12,664 nt of DNA from Leptolyngbyaceae cyanobacterium SM1_3_5 (GCA_012031475.1 JAAUTJ010000068.1:1-12664); one strand, 5' to 3'; positions 1 through 6,758 are shown, numbered from the stretch's first letter. The notes: a model not told the origin generated them from the sequence alone. Program-made: numbers and translations.

Positions 1-473
1 AGGGTGCAGATTGTGAACAGGTCGAGCAGGGCTTGCGAAGGATGTTCGTGCTGGCCGTCGCCTGCGTTGAGAACGCCGACTTTGGAGTCGAGTCTGTCCA
101 TTTCTTGGGCGATCGCCAGCGGCACTCCGGCTTCACGATGGCGAATCACCATCAGGTCAGTGCCCATTGCCAGATAGGTTTTGGCCGTGTCGAGAATCGT
201 TTCGCCCTTGGTGAGCGAGGACGTACTGGCGGCGAAGTTGAGCGTGTCGGCGGAGAGGCGTTTGGCCGCTAGCTCAAAGCTGCTGCGGGTGCGGGTGGAA
301 GATTCAAAGAACAAATTCGCGACAACCTGGCCTTGCAAGGTGGGAACCTTCTTGGTGCGGCGCGACAAAACTTCCCGGAAACTCGCGGCAGTTTGCAGAA
401 CAGTATCGTACTCGGCTGGCGTAAAGTCGGCCAGAGAAATGATGTGGCGGCGATTCCAGGCTGTAGTCACCAT
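1..473 (-). CDS. pyrB: Aspartate carbamoyltransferase catalytic subunit, N-terminal part (runs off window)
   Basis: Catalyses condensation of carbamoyl phosphate with L-aspartate to N-carbamoyl-aspartate, the committed step of pyrimidine synthesis, in the cytosol. The visible 157 residues are the carbamoyl-phosphate domain. They contain the family signature FFESSTRTR (residues 55-63, with the phosphate-binding S-T-R-T), the SLTKGE loop (86-91, Lys89), His111 in IRHREAG, and HEHPSQALLD (142-151). The full family length is about 305-340 residues, so roughly half is outside the window. The ATG at 473-471 gives MVTTAWNRRH, which matches the usual cyanobacterial start. I see no clear Shine-Dalgarno before it; a heptamer repeat directly abuts the start. 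It is divergent from the lipoprotein gene at 557. The reading frame is clean. Identification is by motif recognition and is firm. Confidence 0.95.
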   Translation of the reverse strand, partial: MVTTAWNRRHIISLADFTPAEYDTVLQTAASFREVLSRRTKKVPTLQGQVVANLFFESSTRTRSSFELAAKRLSADTLNFAASTSSLTKGETILDTAKTYLAMGTDLMVIRHREAGVPLAIAQEMDRLDSKVGVLNAGDGQHEHPSQALLDLFTICT

Positions 474-474
474 G

Positions 475-516
475 CGGGTATCGGGTATCGGGTGCCGGGT
501 GTCGGGTGTCGGGGGT
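475..516. repeat. Heptanucleotide short tandem repeat (CGGGTRT-type), six units
   Basis: Six consecutive 7-mers: CGGGTAT twice, CGGGTGC, CGGGTGT twice, CGGGGGT. This matches the short tandemly repeated repetitive (STRR) heptamers known in filamentous cyanobacteria. It begins one base upstream of the pyrB start codon, so it is the pyrB 5' leader. A 16-nt stretch (497-512) recurs in reverse complement at 10732-10747. Confidence 0.85.
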
Positions 517-556
517 GAATGCAATCGGGATATGGGCTGCAAGGAAATTATAGAGG

Positions 557-1090
557 GTGGTTGTGGTGCGATTTTCTCAGGGTTGGCTGGTACTGTTGCT
601 AATTGGGCTGAGCAGTTGTTCGATCGCTCCCCTACCCCCAAGTGACCAAGTGAGCGATGCAGGCGCGATCGAATCTGCCACGCCGCCCGCCGCAAGCTTA
701 ACGCCCAGCCCGCGATCGAGTCCTGCCGCAGATCCGACCAGTACGGAAAGCGTCAAGATTTATCGGCTTGATCTTCAGTGTCAGTGGTTCCAGTCGGAAA
801 CGGTTGAATTGCCAAAAGATCGATCGATCGATGCGGCGGTTGGCAAAGTGCTAGCAAATCAGCAAAACGGCGATTTTGAACTGAGTGGCTATCGCGTCAT
901 TCGTCGCCCCAATGGGGAAGTGATCATTGATTTTCGACTGGCAGCGAATTCCAAGCGGCAGTTTACTTCGCTCTCAAGCTGTGAGCAGCAAGCGCTGTTT
1001 GGCAGTTTGCGACAAACGCTGTTGCGAAATCCCCAGTGGGACGTGAAGCTGATTCGGTTTAGACATCGCGGCGCGGCGATCGTGCTTTAA
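557..1090 (+). CDS. GerMN-domain-like lipoprotein
   Basis: A 177-residue secreted protein with a type II signal peptide. A hydrophobic stretch (residues 10-18) is followed by the lipobox L-S-S-C, placing the lipidated cysteine at 21. Residues 22-63 are a Pro/Ser/Ala/Thr-rich linker. Residues 65-177 resemble the GerMN fold: a first strand VKIYRLD, then a helix of the type 'ELPKDRSIDAAVGKVLAN', then the strand GEVIIDFRLA, then a helix before VKLIRFR. Cyanobacterial members are usually labelled sporulation/spore germination proteins although these organisms do not sporulate; the real role is unknown. The start is GTG at 557, with AAGGA at 541-545 as a ribosome site. GTG at 563 or 566 is also possible. 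Divergent from pyrB. The lipoprotein call is firm, the GerMN assignment moderate. Confidence 0.75.
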   Translation: MVVVRFSQGWLVLLLIGLSSCSIAPLPPSDQVSDAGAIESATPPAASLTPSPRSSPAADPTSTESVKIYRLDLQCQWFQSETVELPKDRSIDAAVGKVLANQQNGDFELSGYRVIRRPNGEVIIDFRLAANSKRQFTSLSSCEQQALFGSLRQTLLRNPQWDVKLIRFRHRGAAIVL

Positions 1091-1265
1091 GCAGATGGGC
1101 GATCGATGAGAATGGAAGCGATATTTCGATCGTTGGAAGACAAAAATTGAGTCATGCAGCAGGTCTATCAAAAATTATGAGTAGCTGACTCAAACAGGTC
1201 TTTCAGCCGTAATTCGCTTCTCACTTATCGATCGATCCATATTCCGGCTTGCATCCTGAAGCTTG
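1091..1265. other. Intergenic, no gene seen
   Basis: Contains scattered CGATCGAT motifs and a weak inverted repeat (gagtca/tgactc). I see no convincing coding frame, RNA gene or terminator. Confidence 0.5.
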
Positions 1266-1410
1266 AGGACTTACGCACTTGCACCAGGAACTCAAGTTCC
1301 TGTCTCAAAGCGAAAGTCAGTTGAAACTGACTTAGAGTGCCAAACAAACCCATTTGAATGGGTTTTAGCTTTGAGCCGGAACTTGAGTTCCCGGCTTTTG
1401 CGTCAGTCCT
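1266..1410. mobile_element. MITE-like element with nested inverted repeats
   Basis: The ends are near-perfect inverted repeats: AGGACTTACGCA (1266-1277) against TGCGTCAGTCCT (1399-1410), one mismatch. Inside these, GGAACTCAAGTTCC (1287-1300) is the reverse complement of 1378-1391, and CTCAAAGC (1304-1311) pairs with 1368-1375. Together they form one long imperfect stem. The centre holds two further hairpins: AAGTCAG/CTGACTT (1314-1333) and AACCCAT/ATGGGTT with loop TTGA (1347-1364). There is no coding frame. GCTTG occurs just outside both ends (1261-1265, 1413-1417) and may be a target duplication. The left-end motif is one I associate with cyanobacterial non-autonomous elements; that is recollection, not a search. 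Confidence 0.7.
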
Positions 1411-1479
1411 GAGCTTGCTGAACATCTGCATTGTCGAACTTCCCTGTATCCTGATAAACAGCGATGCAGGCATAGCGCA

Positions 1480-2568
1480 ATGCCCTACCACAGCCAGCCC
1501 GAACGGATTCCTACGCTGCTCGAAGCGTTGAACAATCAGACTGTCGATCAGTTGAAAGCACTGGCGCGACTGTTGCCCAATGGCAGTGTTCCGACGCGCA
1601 AAGCCGAACTGGTGAGCGATGTGATGCAGCAGATGCAGGGCAAAGCACTTCAAACGCTGTGGCAGCAGTGCGATCGCCTCCAGCAGGCCACCATAGCCGA
1701 GGTCGTTCACAGTTCAGACGATCGCTACCAGAAGCAGCGCTTTGTCAGCAAATACGGCGCAGCAGCAACTTGGAATACCAGTGAGCGACCGTCCCACTAT
1801 TCGTATAGCAACCCGTCAATTTTGGGACTGTTTTTCTACAGCGGCACGATGCCGCAAGACCTGAAAGCGCAGCTCAAAACCTTTGTGCCGCCGCCGATTC
1901 CGACGCAAATTGAAAGTCTAGAAACGCTGCCGCCTGCTGTATCGCGATCGCTGACGGAATATGACTACCGCGAACGCAAACAGCACAAAACCCAAGTTGA
2001 ATTTCCTCTCAGCATTCGTGAAACTGAAGCGATCGCAAGGCGAGATTTACAAACGGTTTTGCGGCTGGTGGACTTGGGCAAAGTTTTGATTAGCGACAAA
2101 ACTTTTTTTCCCACAGGTGCAACTTTGACGGCGATCGCAGAAGTTCTCGAAGAGGGCGACTACTACAGCGATTGGACGGCAAAGCGATCGCCTGCGGGCT
2201 GGAACTACGAGTACGACATCGGCGCAATCAAGCCGTTTGCCTGGGTGATGCTGTTGCAGGCGGGCAAGCTGGTTGAACTAAACGGGAAGCGGTTGGCATT
2301 AACCAAAACCGGACAAAGAGCGCTCAACGATTTGCCGGAAAAAACGCTGCAAACCTTGTGGAAACAGTGGCTTAAAACAACCAGTTTGGATGAACTGCGG
2401 CGGATTGACAGCATCAAAGGTCAAACTGGAAAAGCGAAACGCAGCCTTACGGCAGTCGCCGGACGACGAAGCGCGATCGTCAATGCGCTCAAAGACTGCC
2501 CGATCGATCGCTGGGTCGCGCTTCCCGACTTTTTGCGCTACATGATCGCCGCAGGCTACGAGTTTTGA
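1480..2568 (+). CDS. XPB-partner protein, N-terminal part (frame ends in TTT TGA C)
   Basis: 362 residues, in my reading the N-terminal part of the Helicase_C_3-containing protein that accompanies bacterial XPB helicases (compare the actinobacterial XPB neighbour). Residues about 10-55 form a SAP-like segment (LKALARLL...PTRKAELV). Winged-helix-like stretches follow: LFFYSGTMPQDLK near 117-130, and ETEAIARRDLQTVLRLVDLG, then GDYYSDW near 180-235. The frame stops right after AAGYEF, inside what should be a continuous fold. Skipping one T gives EFDVSRN and continues into the gene at 2570, making a 622-residue protein. A weak promoter-like pair (TTGTCG 1431, GATAAA 1453) precedes the ATG. The MITE-like element ends 69 bp upstream. 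Family assignment rests mostly on the downstream half and on the XPB neighbour. Confidence 0.75.
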   Translation: MPYHSQPERIPTLLEALNNQTVDQLKALARLLPNGSVPTRKAELVSDVMQQMQGKALQTLWQQCDRLQQATIAEVVHSSDDRYQKQRFVSKYGAAATWNTSERPSHYSYSNPSILGLFFYSGTMPQDLKAQLKTFVPPPIPTQIESLETLPPAVSRSLTEYDYRERKQHKTQVEFPLSIRETEAIARRDLQTVLRLVDLGKVLISDKTFFPTGATLTAIAEVLEEGDYYSDWTAKRSPAGWNYEYDIGAIKPFAWVMLLQAGKLVELNGKRLALTKTGQRALNDLPEKTLQTLWKQWLKTTSLDELRRIDSIKGQTGKAKRSLTAVAGRRSAIVNALKDCPIDRWVALPDFLRYMIAAGYEF

Positions 2569-2570
2569 CG
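2560..2570 (+). other. Frame junction GAG TTT TGA C G: indel or +1 recoding site
   Basis: The upstream frame reads GAG TTT TGA. Removing one T from the run at 2563-2566 gives GAG TTT GAC GTG AGC and restores one continuous protein. The context UUU-UGA-C resembles the prfB +1 recoding site (CUU-UGA-C). The only Shine-Dalgarno-like bases nearby are AGG at 2553-2555, 7 nt before the TTT, which is farther than in prfB. Confidence 0.7.
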
Positions 2571-3349
2571 TGAGCCGCAATATCGAAACGCTATCGCTGG
2601 ACGGATACGGTTCGCTTTATTACGGCAGTTGGTTTGTTTTAGAAGCGCGATATTTGCTGTGCTTTCTATTTGAATATGTCGCCACATTGGGCTTAATTGA
2701 TGTTGCTTACTTGCACCCCGATGAAGGTTTTTTGCTACTGCCGATCGACGACTATCACGACTCAACTTTGAGCCGCTACGATGGCCTCGCCTATTTTCGT
2801 CTGACGGCACTGGGCGCGTACTGTTTGGGATTGAGCGATCGCTATCAGCCCGCTGCCCTCACCCAAAAGCAGGTTTTGCGAGTTTTGCCCAACCTCGAAG
2901 TGGTGGCGGTGAGTGAATTGTCTCGCGCCGATCGCCTGCTGCTCAACAGTTTTCTCGAATCCGTTTCGGATGTGGTGTGGAAATTGGATCAGGCGAAATT
3001 GCTGGATGCGATCGCTCAAGGTCGCACGGTTGCCGAACTGCAAGACTGGCTGACTGCGAATAGTGGCGAAGCTCTGCCGCAGCCTGTGACCCAGTTTTTG
3101 GCCGACCTGCAAACCCGCACCACGAGCCTGCAAGACTTGGGTTCTGCCCGCTTGATTCGCTGCGCGGATGCTGCCCTCGCCGCCCAAATTGCCAGCGATT
3201 CGCGCACCAAGGCTTTTTGTTTTCTGGCCGACCAGCCCAAAGCGGCGATCGCGGGTCAGGCAACTTACCTCGTTGTGCCTGCTGAGACAGAAACCAAATT
3301 TCGCAACGGGCTAAAGAAGTTGGGCTACAGTTTGCCAGGGTTGAGTTGA
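2570..3349 (+). CDS. XPB-partner protein, C-terminal part with Helicase_C_3-like domain
   Basis: 259 residues from a GTG one base after the upstream TGA, in the +1 frame. The first part has the partner-family pattern LCFLFEYVATLGLIDVAYLHP (residues about 30-50) and then YFRLTALGAYCLGL. Residues about 104-200 look like Helicase_C_3 (PF13625): a start VLPNLEVVAV, then LNSFLES, then a helix with LLDAIAQGRTVAELQDWL, then the PQPVTQFLADL element and a final LIRCADAALA. No ATP-binding motif is present, so it is a helicase-associated subunit, not a motor. It could be made separately by translational coupling, but there is no strong ribosome site and the fold looks cut. I favour one 622-residue ancestral protein. 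It ends 8 bp from the convergent HEPN gene. Confidence 0.75.
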   Translation: MSRNIETLSLDGYGSLYYGSWFVLEARYLLCFLFEYVATLGLIDVAYLHPDEGFLLLPIDDYHDSTLSRYDGLAYFRLTALGAYCLGLSDRYQPAALTQKQVLRVLPNLEVVAVSELSRADRLLLNSFLESVSDVVWKLDQAKLLDAIAQGRTVAELQDWLTANSGEALPQPVTQFLADLQTRTTSLQDLGSARLIRCADAALAAQIASDSRTKAFCFLADQPKAAIAGQATYLVVPAETETKFRNGLKKLGYSLPGLS

Positions 3350-3357
3350 TTCGGGCT

Positions 3358-3738
3358 TTAGTTTGTGTTTAGTTTTTGCAGGGCGATCGTCAGAAAAGCT
3401 TGTGCTTGGCTCACTAACATTTGAGCATCAAGTTGAGACAAGTCTGGGTGAGGATCGTAATCTGCACGGGCGCGCTGAGCTTGAGCATCGATTAATTGTC
3501 GATGCAATTCGGCTGGTATTTTGCCAGGACGAGCTAAATGCTGTCCGAAGGCACTGATCACCGCCGCATGACTTGAAAAAGACAGTCCTTCTTGATCGAG
3601 CAATGCTTCCGCAATATAGAACATGCTGTAGTAAGCACGAGAAACTGCGAAATCATAGAATTCTTGTTCCATTAAGCTTTGAGCTGCTTCCAAACTTCGC
3701 CTTGCTTTGTCGATTAGCGCCTGCTGTTCTGGTGTCAC
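3358..3738 (-). CDS. HEPN-domain toxin of an MNT/HEPN toxin-antitoxin pair
   Basis: 126 all-helical residues of the HEPN (UPF0332/COG1895) type. Features are an N-terminal helix with KARRSLEAAQ, the hallmark VSRAYYSMFYIAEALL (residues 32-47), and R91-A-D-Y-D-P-H97, which fits the HEPN RX4-6H nuclease motif with five intervening residues. HEPN toxins of this kind are ribonucleases or tRNA/mRNA-cleaving proteins neutralised by a nucleotidyltransferase partner. I chose the GTG at 3738 because it overlaps the MNT stop as GTGA (3738-3735), the usual coupling arrangement. A GTG at 3756 would add six residues (MRRHCA). It lies on the opposite strand to both XPB genes and converges with the partner gene, 8 bp apart. 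No terminator is visible between them. Confidence 0.85.
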   Translation of the reverse strand: MTPEQQALIDKARRSLEAAQSLMEQEFYDFAVSRAYYSMFYIAEALLDQEGLSFSSHAAVISAFGQHLARPGKIPAELHRQLIDAQAQRARADYDPHPDLSQLDAQMLVSQAQAFLTIALQKLNTN

Positions 3739-4070
3739 AGCACAATGCCTTCGCACCGAATATTTCGCAGCAGCGGCGAGTTTTCAGCTTCAAAGCGCGA
3801 TCGAGCCATAAACAGCCGAGAAACTAATAGATTATGCTTCAAACACAGTTGCGCGACAAATTGACTGGTACGATCGAGTTCTGCACTGGCATCGACTGGA
3901 TCTTGCAGCACAATTAGCACATCAATGTCGGATGCTGCGGTTGCTTCACCTCTGGCCTGTGAGCCAAATAGAATGAGGCGATCGAAGCGCTCTTGATACT
4001 CTCTTTGAAGGTAGGCTTGCAGTGGCATGAGAATGTCTAGAATTTCACGTCGCAGTTGAATGGAAGACAT
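3735..4070 (-). CDS. Minimal nucleotidyltransferase (MNT) antitoxin
   Basis: 111 residues with the nucleotidyltransferase signature LFGSQARGEATAASDIDVLI (residues 34-53): the G-S pair at 36-37 and catalytic Asp48 and Asp50. In characterised MNT/HEPN (type VII) systems, MNT adds AMP to a tyrosine of HEPN and silences it. I cannot see a convincing third catalytic acidic residue; the expected strand reads LLVSRLF (81-87). The C-terminus LRNIRCEGIVL is typical of the family. The ATG at 4070 follows GAGAG at about 7 nt. The start lies 34 bp from the divergent XPB start, so both promoters must share or overlap this short gap. It is translationally coupled to the HEPN gene by a 4-bp overlap. Confidence 0.88.
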   Translation of the reverse strand: MSSIQLRREILDILMPLQAYLQREYQERFDRLILFGSQARGEATAASDIDVLIVLQDPVDASAELDRTSQFVAQLCLKHNLLVSRLFMARSRFEAENSPLLRNIRCEGIVL

Positions 4071-4104
4071 TTAGTATCTCTCAAGCTTGATTTAATCCTA
4101 GATC

Positions 4105-5774
4105 ATGTCCTACGTTGCCGAAAATGCGCTGATTATCCAAAGCGATCGCTCCGTCTTGCTCGAAGTGCATTCGCCTCATGCTGATGCAGCGCGGGCAGCG
4201 ATCGCTCCCTTTGCCGAACTGATCAAAAGCCCTGAACACATCCACACCTACCAGATTTCGCCGCTGAGCATCTGGAACGCTCGCGCTGCGGGGATGCCCG
4301 TTACCGACATGATTGCCGCCCTGCGCGATCACGCCAAGTATCCGATGCCCGAAGCAGTCGCCCAAGAAATTAGCGCATTGGGCAGTCGCTATGGCCTGAC
4401 GGTGATCGAGCGTGACGATCATCGCCTGCTGCTCAAAATTGCCGACTTGCCGTTAGCGGAACTGCTCAGCCGCACGAATGAAGTTGCCAAGTATCTAGGC
4501 GATCGCCTCTCTAACCAAGTATTTGCAGTCGAACCGGGCGATCGCGGCGTTCTCAAACAGGCGTTGCTCTCAGCGGGCTATCCGGCGGAAGATTTGGCGG
4601 GTTACGTGACGGGCGATGCCCTGAAGCTGGCGTTGCGATCGCCCTCCGCATCCGGTGCGCCATTTATCTTGCGCGACTATCAGAAGGAAGCCGCAGAAGC
4701 TTTCTATCAAGCGGGACGAGTGCAGGGCGGCAGCGGCGTGATTGTGTTGCCCTGTGGAGCCGGAAAAACAATGGTCGGGCTGGCGGCGATCGCGCAGGTG
4801 CAGGAAAATACGCTCGTTCTAACCAGCAGTCTTACTTCCGTCCGCCAGTGGCAGCGCGAACTGCTGGACAAAACGACATTGCCGCCGGATGCGATCGCGG
4901 AGTACAGCGGCGAATCGAAACGCACGGCTCCGATCACGCTGGCAACCTATCAAATCCTCGGCTATCGATCCACCAAAGACGGCGAATTTCCGCACTTTCA
5001 ACTGTTCAATGCGCGATCGTGGGGCTTGATCATCTATGACGAAGTGCATCTGCTGCCCGCCCCGATTTTCGGATTACAGCGGAACTGCAAGCCCGCCGCC
5101 GCTTGGGATTGACGGCCACCCTGATTCGCGAAGATGGCAAAGAAGGCGATGTGTTTGCCCTGATCGGTCCCAAACGCTACGACGTACCCTGGCGCGAACT
5201 GGAAGGACAGGGTTTCATTGCCGCTGCGGAATGTACGGAAATCCGCGTTCCCCAAACGACCGCAAGGCAGATGGAATATGCCGTTGCTGACAAGCGCCAC
5301 CAGTTTCGGATTGCGGCAGAAAATCCCCAAAAAGAGGAAGTGGTGCGATCGCTCCTCCACCAAGAAAGCGGCCATCGCATCTTGATCATTGGCGAATATC
5401 TCAACCAGCTTCAGCGGCTTGCTGCCCTGACTGATTTGCCGCTGGTGACGGGAAAAACCTCGCAGCCAGAGCGCGATCGCCGCTATGAGCAGTTTCGATC
5501 GGGCGAAATTTCTGGCCTGATTCTCTCTCGCGTCGGCAATTTTGCGCTTGATTTGCCCGATGCGGACGTGCTGATTCAGGTGTCGGGCAAGTATGGCTCA
5601 CGCCAAGAAGAAGCCCAGCGATTAGGTCGCGTCTTGCGTCCCAAGTCGGACGGTCGCAGCGCCCAGTTTTATACGCTGGTTTCACTGCGAACTTGTGAAG
5701 AAGAATTTGCCCGTCATCGCCAGTTGTTTCTTGCAGAGCAGGGCTACAGCTATCGCATCGAAATTATGGAGTGA
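4105..5774 (+). pseudogene. XPB/ERCC3-type DNA helicase, split by a one-base deletion
   Basis: Superfamily 2 3'-5' DNA helicase of the bacterial XPB family, about 556 residues once repaired. The N-terminus (LIIQSDRSVLLEVHSP) is the usual accessory domain. Motor motifs follow in order: Q-like LRDYQKEAAEAF (about 190), Walker A PCGAGKT (about 216), Ia LVLTSSLTSVRQW, and II DEVH (312-315). After the break come III GLTATL, IV ILIIGEYLNQL, V SRVGNFALDLPDADVLIQ, and VI RQEEAQRLGRVLRPK. Frame one ends at 5112 as QRNCKPAAAWD, which is unlike the family. Inserting one C near 5070 (TTTTC to TTTTCC) restores FRITAELQARRRLGLTATL. The second frame is open from before 5070 to 5774. As read, the protein would lose motifs III-VI and be inactive. 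It may be real decay or a consensus error. Confidence 0.88.
5068..5071 (+). other. Frameshift point in the XPB helicase gene
   Basis: The sequence is ATT TTC GGA. One extra C (ATT TTC CGG ATT ACA) restores the conserved sequence between motif II and motif III. The shift lies next to a TTTT run. Confidence 0.8.
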
Positions 5775-5894
5775 GGGCGATCGAATTCGTCCTACCTAGT
5801 GCTAGCTCAATCGGCGGCGATCGCCGCTCAAACGGAACGCTACGCGGCTGCAACGCTAGTGCGATGGAATTCAGTCACTCAGTAATAGACACGA

Positions 5895-5919
5895 GGCGAT
5901 CGATTGCCGATCGATCGCC
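5895..5919. terminator. Perfect 10-bp hairpin between convergent genes
   Basis: GGCGATCGAT (5895-5904) pairs with ATCGATCGCC (5910-5919) around the loop TGCCG. It lies between the XPB stop (5774) and the stop of the convergent minus-strand gene (5933). There is no T-tract on either side, so it may only be two overlapping HIP1-like palindromes. A second palindrome, GCGGCGATCGCCGC, lies near 5815-5828. Confidence 0.35.
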
Positions 5920-5932
5920 CCCATTCAATCCA

Positions 5933-6211
5933 CTACTCGAAGCGCAAATACCGCACCAGCAAACTAATCACATCGCCCGGATCAGGCACGATGTTGAGCG
6001 GTTGGTCGAGTTCCAGCGGCATTGCCCACTCGATCGCCTGCGCGTATCCGGCCTGTTCAAGTCGGCGCGTCGTGAACTGCACAATCTGCGGTGTCCCAAT
6101 CAGAATGTGCTTGATCGGGGTGCGATTGTCGCCGGGAATTTTGGGAATTGACTGAATTTGCGGCGTGGGCGAATCGTTCCACTCTGAGGCGGATTCATCA
6201 AAGTTATTCAT
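5933..6211 (-). CDS. Small conserved cyanobacterial protein of unknown function
   Basis: 92 residues. The N-terminal third (1-35) is polar and probably disordered (Asn, Glu, Ser, Pro). The conserved core begins at IKHILIGTPQIVQFTTRRLE, a pattern I recognise from many short uncharacterised cyanobacterial proteins (KHILIGSP...V..TI..L...GYA...W). It continues GYAQAIEW and then PDPGDVISLLVRYL near the C-terminus. I chose the ATG at 6211 because AGGA sits about 7 nt upstream. A further upstream start at 6274 would add 21 poorly conserved residues overlapping a terminator-like hairpin region. No signal peptide, membrane segment or catalytic motif is visible. Function unknown. Confidence 0.75.
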   Translation of the reverse strand: MNNFDESASEWNDSPTPQIQSIPKIPGDNRTPIKHILIGTPQIVQFTTRRLEQAGYAQAIEWAMPLELDQPLNIVPDPGDVISLLVRYLRFE

Positions 6212-6232
6212 GAGTTTTCCTGAGTCGCGTTG

Positions 6233-6293
6233 GGTAGGAAAACCCAAAAGCCTAGCCGCCCCGACGCAAGACAAAGCAATCGAGACGGCTAGG
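6233..6293 (-). terminator. Rho-independent terminator-like hairpin on the minus strand
   Basis: On the minus strand, CCTAGCCG (6293-6286) pairs with CGGCTAGG (6258-6251), then CTTTTGGGTTTT follows. The loop is long (27 nt), which weakens the call. It would end a minus-strand transcript coming from 6294-6480, upstream of the gene at 6211. Confidence 0.4.
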
Positions 6294-6430
6294 AGGGTAT
6301 GATCCCAGTTAGCCTATCAACTGCCGATACAGTTTGGTGGGTCAGCGGCCTGAAGTCTGTTTGCCGCAGCTTCGGGTCGCGTGGCTAGACCTGTGGGTTA
6401 CAGTTTCCTGTGGTCTAACAAGCGGTCAAT
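6294..6430 (-). ncRNA. Candidate structured RNA of unknown class
   Basis: A 137-bp non-coding stretch with several complementary blocks. On the minus strand, GTTAGACC (6419-6412) pairs with GGCTAAC (6314-6308) apart from one bulged base, closing the region. Inside are ACAG-GAAA-CTGT (a GNRA-loop hairpin), GCGGC/GCCGC, and AACTG/CAGTT. A terminator-like hairpin follows on the same strand, giving a transcript of about 190 nt, a size compatible with 6S RNA. I cannot recognise a 6S, SRP, tmRNA, RNase P or riboswitch consensus. One stem (CCTGAAG/CTTCGGG) is better on the plus strand, so the strand is uncertain. Confidence 0.28.
6412..6421. other. Extra copy of the integron R''-type core GGTCTAACAA
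   Basis: GGTCTAACAA here is the exact inverted counterpart of TTGTTAGACC at 6903-6912 and repeats the R'' end of the attC site at 7852-7861. It lies on the far side of the integrase relic. No matching GTTRRRY follows within attC distance, so it is at most an attC fragment or an end repeat of the integron remnant. Confidence 0.4.
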
Positions 6431-6482
6431 GCTGTGATTGAGCAGCATTAGGAAGCAACACTAACGGAATTATTCGGCAAAG

Positions 6483-6686
6483 TCAAGCAGTTTTTTCAGC
6501 TACCTTCACCAGATGAGTCAGAAATGCTTCTACTTCTGGAACGTGGATCGATCGGGGCGGGGTCATGTGATGGAAGGCAATAAAGCGCTTGATCCAGTTG
6601 ACATAGCTCTTCTCCGTTTCATCGGAATAGTGCTGGCGGCGAATGACATGACGAACTTGCTCTAAGAGTTTCGGTTGGGTGGTCAT
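6483..6686 (-). pseudogene. Truncated integron-integrase-like tyrosine recombinase (IntI type), N-terminal domain only
   Basis: 67 residues matching the SAM-like core-binding domain of IntI/tyrosine recombinases: LLEQVRHVIRRQHYSDETEK, then SYVNWIKRFIAFH, then VPEVEAFLTHL. In intact IntI this is followed by KVAASTQNQAL and a catalytic domain with the R-H-R-Y residues, about 320-340 residues in all. Here the match ends at KVAEKTA and a stop, with no catalytic domain downstream, so it cannot recombine DNA. I start at the ATG at 6686 (MTTQPKLL); the frame is open back to 6758. There is no strong ribosome site. It points away from the cassette to its right, the classic intI/cassette arrangement. 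It could also be a solo-integrase relic of another tyrosine recombinase, but the WIKRFI..H pattern favours IntI. Confidence 0.75.
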
Positions 6687-6758
6687 GCAAAGAGAAGCAA
6701 CCTGAATCGACGTATCAAATACTACAAAGCTCTTTGCTACACAAAATTGTGAAAACAT

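Noticed and set aside
181..645. Plus-strand frame across pyrB and the lipoprotein start
   Set aside because: It is antisense to clear pyrB motifs and overlaps a better-supported lipoprotein frame.
2762..3263. Minus-strand frames inside the XPB partner gene
   Set aside because: The plus-strand frame carries Helicase_C_3-like conservation; the antisense frames show no protein-like features.
6308..6419. A second attC site
   Set aside because: The cores are in the order GTT...AAC, the reverse of attC (AAC...GTT), and the left core GTTAGCC does not fit GTTRRRY.
6294..6430. Naming the structured region as 6S RNA
   Set aside because: Size and a few features fit, but I could not match a central bubble or a conserved sequence, so it stays an unclassified candidate.
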